Made by a program: the position numbers and the translations under genes
Shown here: piece by piece, positions 1 through 6,616 of the stretch
How positions within the stretch are numbered: position 1 is the first letter of the stretch
Layout: every line of letters begins with the position of its first letter
Notes under the pieces: generated by a model
Databases searched by the model: none
Seen by the model: only the letters and a program-made list of their open reading frames with translations
What the model was told of the DNA's origin: nothing
NCBI GenBank assembly: GCA_018985225.1
Contig: JADGIF010000155.1
Location: 1-16,664 of the forward strand
Direction of reading: 5' to 3'
Length of the DNA stretch: 16,664 bases
Origin: Amoeboradix gromovi
Taxonomy: Eukaryota > Sanchytriomycota > Sanchytriomycetes > Sanchytriales > Sanchytriaceae

Positions 1-75
1 TGATAGCATTTCCTCCGTATGGAGCACCTCCTTTAAAAACGAGTTAGTCTAGTTTTTATATTTGGTGTCCCATAT
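1..75 (-). repeat. dispersed repeat copy 1 (about 75 bp, may extend off the window)
   Basis: Read on the minus strand it begins ATATGGGACACC at 75, runs through AAATATAAAAACTAGAC, then TTTTTAAAGGAGG and a small imperfect palindrome (CTCC-gtat-GGAG on the plus strand at 13-24), and reaches the window edge. A second copy at 4967-5040 aligns over 74 bp without gaps, with about eight mismatches. Shorter copies lie at 13268-13302, 13433-13455, 15856-15880, 15994-16045 and 16395-16421. No coding capacity is seen. It could be a short non-autonomous transposon, a solo terminal repeat, or the end of the element that carried the dead gene next to it. Confidence 0.75.
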
Positions 76-97
76 AGTTCAGGACACGAGACACTAA

Positions 98-988
98 TGG
101 AAGTGGGAAGAAAACGCGTTCACCCACACCCTTTCGAAGAATATGGGGTAAGATTACATTAGTCTCCAAGGAACCGCTTGTTTACGAAGATGCATCCACA
201 AGGATCGTGTACAAGTCGGCAATAAGCAAGTACTATTCTACTATAACGCGGCATGTACAGTGCAAAAGCCAAGTACTCACCCCAACAAGTACTGTAGCAG
301 TGTATGTACTCTTCAAGTGGCATATGATATAGACGGATCAGTCGCAATGTACGGACACGAATCTCGAAAAGTTCTCAATGGTTTTCATTTGCGTATAAAC
401 CATATCAATAGAGATATCGCAAGTATTAGGAAACGTGGAAGGTATATATCTATACAAAAATTACAAAAGATCAAGAATAGAATGAAAAAGAAAGCGTGGC
501 TATATCAAAGAATTGATGCTCTTACTTGAACAATGCACTACGAAGGGATAAAGTCTTTGCGTAAGTATCCAGTCATCTCACTGATAGCATTCGAAGCACA
601 AGAAATGATTAAGAATTTACTTAGAAATCAATAAAGAGAGATACAGTACTTAGACACTACGCTTTCAAAAAGGGACTTTAGCGTATATGCGAATTGTATA
701 TTCAGAAACCGTTTACTATAAACGAGGCAGACTCAACCATTGATAGGTTTAAGTGCAATCACCAATCGTGAGAAAGTGTATACTCTAGACAGTTCAAGAG
801 CATTACTTCTGGTCGTGAAACCATAGAGACATCATCCCAAGGAAACATACTTGAATGGCATCTACCCAAATTGCCTAAACTTAAGAATGTACCCTGATTT
901 ATTGCAGATCTTCGCCTTTATCGCAGGGGCTTATAACTTAAACGTTTTCAGTATCAAGTCCAAATGTATAACTGTGTTCGAAAGAAGA
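98..988 (+). pseudogene. decayed Fanzor-like (TnpB-related RNA-guided nuclease) gene
   Basis: One frame runs 98-988 with only five in-frame stops (149-151, 527-529, 632-634, 719-721, 824-826) and ends at TAA 989-991. Random DNA of this composition should have three or four times as many, so this is an old coding sequence. Order of recognisable pieces: a CTLQVAYDIDGSVAMYG stretch (about 317-367), like the segment after RuvC-I in Fanzor proteins; a basic coiled stretch with HLRINHINRDI and KIKNRMKKK (about 386-495); then, past the TGA, VISLIAFEAQEMI (about 569-610), like the RuvC-II region around its glutamate. Further on, EKVYTLDSS (about 770-796) recalls the start of the zinc-ribbon motif, but the cysteines are missing. 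The expected RuvC-I aspartate is not visible (HPN where DPG is usual). Identity rests on remembered family patterns. The relic status is firmer than the family name. Confidence 0.6.
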
Positions 989-1010
989 TAAGATTGCCGT
1001 TGCACATCAG

Positions 1011-1553
1011 TTATTTATTAGACTCAATCTCCTTTAGTCTCGGAAGCCTCTCTATTGCATCGTTGACAAGTTCCTTTTTGAATCCAAGTGTATTCAAATA
1101 TTTAAGAAAATTTAAAGTCAGGTGTCTTGCTGATTCCTGAACGTTTCCATTTTCACAATAAACAACAAAAGATTCCAATCCAAATCTATCGACGAGTCCA
1201 GTGTCTTTACCCTTAGAGAGTACACTTTCAGGTTTTAAGTACACAGGTAAACTTCCGATTCCGACAAATTTAACCTTTGCATTTGCGGTTAGAGATCTGA
1301 AATAGTTCTTGCGCTGACCATATCGTATCTGTGATCTTCTTAGAATAAGGGCTAGCTCTGGAATGTTCTTGAAAACATAAATACCATATGTGGGAGAAGA
1401 ACTTGCAATGGGCAAAAGTTTAGAATCATACAATTCTTGATACAAATGGCCGTCCAGTACTGCTGTAAGATACTCGGAAGCTATTAAGGAAACCAAATTG
1501 GAGTCAATTGTACTAACAATCACAAAGTTTATTGATCTCGGGAGCGAATCCAT
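1011..1553 (-). CDS. unknown protein of 180 residues, possibly the second exon of the gene upstream
   Basis: An ATG at 1553 opens a 180-residue frame ending with TAA at 1011-1013. I do not recognise the family. The protein is soluble-looking, with alternating hydrophobic strands and helices (for example INFVIVSTIDSN near the start and FVVYCENGN around residues 129-137) and no clear membrane segment. The last codons AAT AAA TAA themselves supply the polyadenylation signal. Only 24 bp separate this ATG from the stop of the membrane protein ORF upstream, which leaves no room for a promoter. A good acceptor (pyrimidine-rich, CACAG) lies two bases before the ATG. Removing 1556-1588 joins both ORFs in frame as a 304-residue protein. 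Either reading is possible; I lean slightly to the fusion. Confidence 0.7.
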   Translation of the reverse strand: MDSLPRSINFVIVSTIDSNLVSLIASEYLTAVLDGHLYQELYDSKLLPIASSSPTYGIYVFKNIPELALILRRSQIRYGQRKNYFRSLTANAKVKFVGIGSLPVYLKPESVLSKGKDTGLVDRFGLESFVVYCENGNVQESARHLTLNFLKYLNTLGFKKELVNDAIERLPRLKEIESNK

Positions 1554-1577
1554 TTCTGTGAGAAAAATAATTTTTAT

Positions 1578-1958
1578 TTATTTTATACTCTTATTAAAAC
1601 TATGGTACAAGTGTAAAGATTGACTTAAAGATAAGAGTAAGAAACCAAAAGCAGTCGCATAAGCAGCTTCTTCTTGACGAGCCAAGCTGAACACAAAAGC
1701 TAAGTTTGAATTGAAGAATATTGCAGCACTCCATATTCTTAATGGAACTCTAGCGTCTCTCACTTGTCCTGAGGCTAGCAATATCAAGCACACAAAGAAA
1801 TGAACAGCAGAATGTATTAGCACCAATCCAACGAAGACGAGGATCCACTGAAGTGTTGAGAAAAAAGATGATATCAAACAAATGAAAAAGCCAAGCGTAT
1901 TTATCGCCAACGCCGTACTAAGAAAGGAATTCTCCCTCAGCTTTCTTGAAATGATCAT
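1578..1958 (-). CDS. small four-segment membrane protein of unknown function
   Basis: A frame of 126 residues starts at the ATG at 1958 and stops with TAA at 1578-1580. Hydrophobic segments lie at about residues 16-33, 37-60, 74-93 and 98-116, with short charged loops such as GQVRDARVPLR between the second and third. The N-terminus MIISRKLREN is basic, and there is no typical cleaved signal peptide. I do not recognise the family. It diverges from the MFS transporter gene across a 104-bp shared promoter with two CCAAT boxes. AATAAA overlaps the stop at 1573-1578 (minus strand), which supports a real 3' end here. Against that, a GT donor at 1588 and an acceptor at 1556 would splice it in frame to the downstream 180-residue ORF and replace its last three residues. 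Confidence 0.7.
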   Translation of the reverse strand: MIISRKLRENSFLSTALAINTLGFFICLISSFFSTLQWILVFVGLVLIHSAVHFFVCLILLASGQVRDARVPLRIWSAAIFFNSNLAFVFSLARQEEAAYATAFGFLLLSLSQSLHLYHSFNKSIK

Positions 1959-2062
1959 CGTTGTTTCTCTCTGTATTTGTTATTAGTATTTAATCAACCA
2001 ATCAAGCACGGCTTCATTTAATCTTGACATGTGATTGGAGGAAATCCTGTTTCCAAAATTCA
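1959..2062. promoter_or_regulatory. shared divergent promoter with oppositely oriented CCAAT boxes
   Basis: The 104 bp between two divergent start codons carry CCAATCA at 1998-2004 (plus) and TGATTGG, its reverse complement, at 2032-2038. CCAAT boxes of this form are the known binding site of the HAP/NF-Y complex. The plus-strand box lies about 40 bp from the membrane-protein ATG and the other about 25 bp from the transporter ATG. No TATA box is evident. Dependence on HAP/NF-Y is inference. Confidence 0.55.
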
Positions 2063-3451
2063 ATGGCACATCTTAAAACAATCAACCCCCGTTCATTTGC
2101 ATATCAAAATATGACGTTTAACAAAAAAGATTCCTTACTCAATCTAAATGAGCATGACATACTTGATGAAGAAAAACTAAACGATTTGGAGTCTCAATAT
2201 GAGCCATTAATCTCAGAACTGGATTCTATCTCTGTAATTAATCTTAGGTGGTATCAGTCTAAAACCGCAGTTATATTCCTATGCTCACTTACTTTGTTTA
2301 TTGACATGGCTGGTTATGGTGTGGTTGTTCCTATTTTGCCTGATTACATAATAGGAAAATTACATATGAACGCAGATATGCTTGGGCTTTTATTTGCTAG
2401 TTATGCCTTTGGCCAACTTCTCGCGACTCCTGTTGTATCCTATATCGCTGATAAATATCACGATCGTAAGTATTGTATGCTTTTTGGAATGACTGGGCTG
2501 TTTCTTTCAACATTATTTTTTGCCAGTTCAACTTCCTACTCAGACCTCCTAATTGCTAGGTTTGTTCAAGGGGTATCCAGTTCTTGCTCTTGGACCACCA
2601 GCTTGGCATTGTGTGCCGATGTATGCATTAACGATCTAGGGAAGAATATGGGCTTAGTCTTTAGTTTCAATTCAGTTGGTTTTCTGTTTGGTCCCATTCT
2701 TGGCGGAGTGCTTTACGACTACTATGGCTTTCAAATGCCGTTCTACGTTCTGTCTGTTTTATGTATTTTAGGGATTATTTCTCGACTTATTGTTGATGAA
2801 AGCATTCTGACTCAAATCAAAATAGATTGGCTCAACGAGCAAACTGAAAGAGACAGCCAGGAATCGTCCTCATTGTGGAGTGTTGTCTCTGATAAAAGAG
2901 TTTTACTCGGCCTAACGATTGTAATTATAACTGAAAGCATTCTAGCCGGAATCGAACCAGTCTTACCATTGTTTTTGCATGATAACCTGGGCCTGGCTCC
3001 TTCTCATATTGGGTTGTTTATGGTATTAGCTGCTTTGCCAAATGTTTTATTTGCATCAAAAATTGGTGGGTTTTCCGAATCATATGGAGAATTGAAAACA
3101 ATTATCTACGGACTGCTTGCATTGATGATTAGCTCAATAGTTATGGGATTTTGCAACTCTGTATTGTTTTCTAGTATCGCAGTCTTTGTATTTGGAACCT
3201 GTTTATATGTGGCAAATGTTCCTGCACTTGGTTACTGTGGAAAGACTAGCAGTTCATATGGATCTATCTATGGATCATTTAGTTTAGCGTTTGCATTTGC
3301 ATCATTCATTGGACCGGCTTTGTCCAGTGTAGTTTATGATCGACTTGGATTTATGTGTGTGTGTTTGTTATTTAGTATTGCTAGCGGTTTGTTGGCTATT
3401 GTATGTTTTATATCCTTGAAAACTCGGAGTTTTCAATTAATTTTAGAATAA
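2063..3451 (+). CDS. MFS transporter, DHA1 / vesicular-amine-transporter-like
   Basis: A 462-residue major facilitator protein. I start at the ATG at 2063, because the frame is open upstream but offers only a TTG. The first ~65 residues are hydrophilic and acidic (cytosolic N-tail), then about 12 membrane segments follow. Segment 1 carries LFIDMAGYGVVVPILPDY, typical of the VMAT-like DHA1 group. The loop between segments 2 and 3 has the degenerate motif A ADKYHDRK. Segment 5 has the motif C-like GFLFGPILGGVLYDYYG, a signature of drug/H+ antiporters. A central loop around residues 250-270 separates the two halves. The family exports drugs or amines, or loads them into vesicles, in exchange for protons; the substrate cannot be read from sequence. 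AATAAA follows the stop at 3458-3463. No intron is evident and both halves are intact. Confidence 0.88.
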   Translation: MAHLKTINPRSFAYQNMTFNKKDSLLNLNEHDILDEEKLNDLESQYEPLISELDSISVINLRWYQSKTAVIFLCSLTLFIDMAGYGVVVPILPDYIIGKLHMNADMLGLLFASYAFGQLLATPVVSYIADKYHDRKYCMLFGMTGLFLSTLFFASSTSYSDLLIARFVQGVSSSCSWTTSLALCADVCINDLGKNMGLVFSFNSVGFLFGPILGGVLYDYYGFQMPFYVLSVLCILGIISRLIVDESILTQIKIDWLNEQTERDSQESSSLWSVVSDKRVLLGLTIVIITESILAGIEPVLPLFLHDNLGLAPSHIGLFMVLAALPNVLFASKIGGFSESYGELKTIIYGLLALMISSIVMGFCNSVLFSSIAVFVFGTCLYVANVPALGYCGKTSSSYGSIYGSFSLAFAFASFIGPALSSVVYDRLGFMCVCLLFSIASGLLAIVCFISLKTRSFQLILE

Positions 3452-3457
3452 TGAACA

Positions 3458-3463
3458 AATAAA
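3458..3463 (+). terminator. AATAAA polyadenylation signal of the MFS gene
   Basis: AATAAA begins 7 nt after the TAA at 3449-3451. The convergent Cut8 gene ends at 3551, so both 3' UTRs share fewer than 100 bp. Confidence 0.6.
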
Positions 3464-3532
3464 TTACTCGGGTCATCAATTACTATTTTTGTTTGGTTTT
3501 AAGCTAAGGGAGTGTTGAGTAAAAATATATAG

Positions 3533-3538
3533 TTTATT
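3533..3538 (-). terminator. AATAAA polyadenylation signal of the Cut8/Sts1 gene
   Basis: TTTATT on the plus strand reads AATAAA for the minus-strand gene, 12 nt past its TAG stop at 3551-3553. Confidence 0.6.
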
Positions 3539-3550
3539 TAAATGCTATTT

Positions 3551-4153
3551 CTACGAATGAACGGGCACTTCAGCAAGCATCCAAGAGTATTGTAAATTAA
3601 AAACTTCCAACAGTTTAACAAAAGCCGGGTTGTCTCTTGCTCTTTGATTCAGAATCGATTGGTACTGGCTGGCAAACAAAGGCATAACTCTTGTTTGCTC
3701 CAAGAAACTTTTAGTTTCTACACTTAGATAGTGAATCAAGTACATTTTCGTGTGGTTTGCCGGATGCTCAAATTCCGGTAAATTCAGTAAAAATTGAGAA
3801 GTATACACAAAGTAATCCCAGCTCATTATTAGAGGAGTGAAATACATAACTGCTTCTTTAATCGAGTATAAAACAGATTTGACTCTGTCGTAGGCATATA
3901 GAGTGGTATCATTATCAGGTAATAATTTTCTAACTTTATTTTGCAAGCTATCTAAGAATGAAATGACAGCATCCAATTCTATTGGAATGTCAATTTCATC
4001 TATGGATCTGTCCACTAGAATCAAATCAACTAACAATTCTTTGGGTAAGTGAATTAAAAATTCACGAAGCATGGGCGGGCATTGGTGTGTTCTCTTTCTT
4101 GGAGAATACGATGAGCTAAAATCCATAGAATTTTCCTCTCTAGGTCTCTTCAT
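3551..4153 (-). CDS. STS1: Cut8/Sts1-type tethering factor for nuclear proteasomes
   Basis: A 200-residue protein from the ATG at 4153 to TAG at 3551-3553. Cut8 (fission yeast) and Sts1 (budding yeast) anchor 26S proteasomes to the nucleus. The call rests on the order of segments: a short basic N-terminus with KRPR and SPRKRTHQ, resembling a nuclear localisation signal; a helical segment LREFLIHLPKELLVDLI (29-45); the diagnostic YAYDRVK (86-92, usually YAYNRVR in the family); and a helical bundle with FLLNLPEFEHP (121-131), matching the family's conserved LP-x-(W/F) region. It is clearly shorter than the yeast proteins (Cut8 about 260, Sts1 about 320), with trimmed tails. In Cut8 the N-terminal lysines are needed for proteasome binding; few lysines are present here. 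Convergent with the MFS gene. Confidence 0.75.
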   Translation of the reverse strand: MKRPREENSMDFSSSYSPRKRTHQCPPMLREFLIHLPKELLVDLILVDRSIDEIDIPIELDAVISFLDSLQNKVRKLLPDNDTTLYAYDRVKSVLYSIKEAVMYFTPLIMSWDYFVYTSQFLLNLPEFEHPANHTKMYLIHYLSVETKSFLEQTRVMPLFASQYQSILNQRARDNPAFVKLLEVFNLQYSWMLAEVPVHS

Positions 4154-4301
4154 GATGATTGTTTCACTTGGGGTGAATTTTCAAGAGTGAGTAGTACAGG
4201 TCTTCCTTTCATTTATTGTGATTGCATGAATTTCACCGCTCCTATGGTTATTTCTACTAGAGCGCTTCAATTTAATAATTGAAATATTTTCTTTTTTTCA
4301 G

Positions 4302-4372
4302 CACGCCTACCTTAAATATGAAGCTCTCAAATTACTTCGAGATCCCACACTCCTTCAGTGTAGACAACTTGG
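4302..4372 (+). other. orphan exon-like segment flanked by strong splice signals
   Basis: A pyrimidine tract ending TTTTTTTCAG at 4301 precedes it and GTAAGTG follows at 4373. Both are near-consensus. Two of three frames are open across it. A possible upstream donor GTGAGT at 4187 would give a 115-nt intron and link it to an ATG at about 4152 antisense to the Cut8 start codon. No downstream exon is convincing and I recognise no protein. It may belong to a non-coding transcript or be chance. Confidence 0.25.
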
Positions 4373-4966
4373 GTAAGTGCCATTTAAGCATATTTTTCCC
4401 TGCATTAATAAAGCAATACCTGGATTAATATCTCTATGATCTTTGTGACGACACGCATTACATTTGAACCATCTTCCTTGAATCTTCTTTTTGGATTGTG
4501 GCAACTCTAACGAAATTGGATAGCTTTTCATTCTTCATCAACAGTTGCGTTCCAATGAGAGGTTGCTAAAATCCTTTAAATGGTGTTATTCGTATCACTA
4601 AATGTTTTTATAAAATACGCCAATAAAATTGAAGAGACCTATGATTTATTTAAGAAATTCACATTTGGGTTTACGGCAAGCGATTGAAAAAAGATTGATA
4701 AATGTTAGTATCACAACAGATGGCAATTGATGATCAATCAGTTTTCTTCAAATGGCAGACCCGATATTACAGCAAAAAATAACTAATGCGAAAGATGGTA
4801 AGAAGAAAAAGAAAAAGGAACAGATAATAGTGGTAAAGTAGTAGATAATGAAAATGCACATTTCGCTTAAACACTCAAAGACCTCGTATACTTGAAAGAT
4901 ATAGTGGGTCATCTTGTTTTATTTTAAAGAGAGGAATGCCATTAATGAAAGAAGGACTTTTATTAA

Positions 4967-5040
4967 TAATAGTATTTCCTCCTTATGGTGCACCTCCTTT
5001 AAAAACGACTTGGTCTAGCTTTTATATTTGGTGTCCCATA
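4967..5040 (-). repeat. dispersed repeat copy 2 (74 bp)
   Basis: It aligns end to end with copy 1 (1-74) with about eight substitutions and no gaps, in the same orientation. On the plus strand it has two CCTCC direct repeats (4979-4983 and 4993-4997) bracketing TATGGTGCA, and ends in TTTATATTTGGTGTCCCATA. Flanking sequence outside 5040 differs from that of copy 1, which marks one boundary at CCCATA. Confidence 0.8.
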
Positions 5041-5138
5041 CGAATTATTTGGCTCAGTAAAGGGATGAAATAGATGTCAAATTTCATGACTTTGTACAGT
5101 TTGCAGATTGTATCCCAAAATGATTAGTTTATATTAAA

Positions 5139-5144
5139 TTTATT
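5139..5144 (-). terminator. AATAAA polyadenylation signal of the Msp1 gene
   Basis: AATAAA on the minus strand begins two bases after the TAA stop at 5147-5149, an unusually tight arrangement shared by several genes here. Confidence 0.55.
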
Positions 5145-5146
5145 AA

Positions 5147-6097
5147 TTAGATGCCAAAATCAAGTTGGTTTAGAGGCCTCATAAAATCTATCTTAATGTC
5201 CTCAATCTGGATTCCTTGTTTTAGTTGGGATTTGACAATATTTCTTTTTCTTGCCATTATTGCATTCTTGATTAAATGCTCAATATCGCTACTTGAGGTA
5301 TTATTAGAAACGGAAATCAGCTTTTTCTTCAATTCAGCTGATATGAACTCATCTTTTAGGTAGAAGTCAATCAAATTTTCTCTTTGATTTGCATCAGGCA
5401 GTGGCACATGTATACGAACAGGCAATCGGCGCAAAACGGCGTCATCCAAATTTTGAGCCTTGTTAGTGGCACAAACCACTAGTACTGTTCCATTTGTTTT
5501 AACCAAATTATCCCATTGACTTAGAAATGTAGTTTTTACTTTTGTAGTTGCTTCATGTTCTGTTGCACTCCTAGCACGAAGCAACCCATCTGCTTCGTCT
5601 AGGAATATTATGCAAGGCGCTAACTTTTCAGCTAATGAAAAAAGAGCAGCAACCAAGTTTTCGGATTCTCCATAATATTTGGAACCCAGAGAGCTAGCGG
5701 AGATATTTAAAAAATTGGCATTGCACTCACACGCCAAAGCTCTAGCTAGCTTGGTTTTTCCATTTCCAGGCAATCCATACATTAACACACCTTTTGGAAC
5801 ATAGTCGAATAAATCAGGTCTTTTTATTGGTAGTATGACTTGATCGTATAAGATCTGAATTCCATCCTTTAACCCTGCAATTTCGCTAAATCCCTCATCA
5901 GATTCTACTAGATATTGCCCTAAATCCTGTTCGTAAGCATTCAAATCCCCTGACTTTAATAATTTACCAAAGTCTTTGTTATTTGTGATAGAGGTGGTTT
6001 TATATGTTCTGTATCTTGAGTATATGTAATCAATTGCTAACTTTGTAGTTATTACAACAGCTGTTTGTATGAATAAAGTTTTCACAATATTACTCAT
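5147..6097 (-). CDS. MSP1: Msp1/ATAD1-type membrane-anchored AAA ATPase
   Basis: A 316-residue protein from the ATG at 6097. Msp1 (ATAD1) sits in the outer mitochondrial and peroxisomal membranes and pulls out mislocalised tail-anchored proteins. An N-terminal membrane segment lies at about residues 6-26, followed by a basic flank (SRYRTYK). Then comes one AAA module: Walker A GLPGNGKT at 108-115, the family's pore-loop area YYGESENL at 141-148, Walker B IIFLDEAD at 163-170, sensor-1 asparagine in ATNKAQN at 211-217, and arginine fingers in LRRLPVRI at 222-229. The phrase SLAEKLAPCIIFLDE is close to yeast Msp1, which sets it apart from katanin or Vps4. The usual Walker A GPPGTGKT is altered at two positions. 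It is shorter than yeast Msp1 (about 360), mainly at the C-terminus. Confidence 0.9.
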   Translation of the reverse strand: MSNIVKTLFIQTAVVITTKLAIDYIYSRYRTYKTTSITNNKDFGKLLKSGDLNAYEQDLGQYLVESDEGFSEIAGLKDGIQILYDQVILPIKRPDLFDYVPKGVLMYGLPGNGKTKLARALACECNANFLNISASSLGSKYYGESENLVAALFSLAEKLAPCIIFLDEADGLLRARSATEHEATTKVKTTFLSQWDNLVKTNGTVLVVCATNKAQNLDDAVLRRLPVRIHVPLPDANQRENLIDFYLKDEFISAELKKKLISVSNNTSSSDIEHLIKNAIMARKRNIVKSQLKQGIQIEDIKIDFMRPLNQLDFGI

Positions 6098-6616
6098 TAA
6101 AACAAGGAGGTACGATCAAAATAAATTTATTCCCATTAACAAGTTCGGTCCTACGAATTATAACTTCCAGAGACTGACAAGGCTAGTCAATCCGCCATAA
6201 TGCTTGCTATTGCTTCTGCTATCTTGGAGCTGAATTGGATTTTGATTCTTATATTTCAAATTTATTACTCTGTGAGCCATGTTTCTGTCTACTTGTATAT
6301 GAGGGTTTATTCTGTAAATCGGCTACTCTAGAGTAATGTACCTTGAACTCATTTGACTAGGAAATGCTCTTTATTTGGATAATAATTTTTAAAATATTTT
6401 CACTTCTGGGTATAGGCATATGAGTTTTGCCTCCCTAGTTTATAAATTCAGATCTGGCTTACTCTAGATGAGGCGATTTGTGGTTATTTGGGATTGATGA
6501 AGAGAAAGAATATCAAGGTTTATTATAACAAGAATACTCTAGGAACAGATTGTATTCGAGCAATAAGATTATTGTGATCACGATAAATGGTTTATTCAAT
6601 TAAATTGATAGCGTTG
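6098..6616. other. 519-bp intergenic region
   Basis: It lies between the Msp1 start and the Skt5 stop, both on the minus strand, so it contains the Msp1 promoter and the Skt5 3' end (AATAAA at 6591-6596 on the minus strand, about 20 nt past the stop). No long ORF, no repeat copy and no RNA gene is apparent. Confidence 0.5.
6591..6596 (-). terminator. AATAAA polyadenylation signal of the Skt5 gene
   Basis: TTTATT on the plus strand, 20 nt beyond the TAA at 6617-6619. Confidence 0.55.

Larger units (their letters stand above)
4154..5146. other. 993-bp intergenic region without a confident gene
   Basis: It must hold the Cut8 promoter (no clear TATA or CCAATCA seen near 4153) and the Msp1 3' end. 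It contains a stretch with strong plus-strand splice signals (4302-4372), a lysine-rich 29-codon ORF starting at 4753 that looks accidental, and repeat copy 2 at 4967-5040. Stops are frequent in all frames elsewhere. There is no tRNA-like pattern. Confidence 0.5.

Noticed and set aside
4329-4360. TTCGAGATCCC-like stretch as a tRNA B box
   Set aside because: No matching A box at the right distance, and no acceptor or T-arm pairing can be drawn.
4753-4842. Lysine-rich 29-codon ORF (run of six Lys)
   Set aside because: Produced by an A/G-rich tract. No promoter, no homology, stops around it in all frames.
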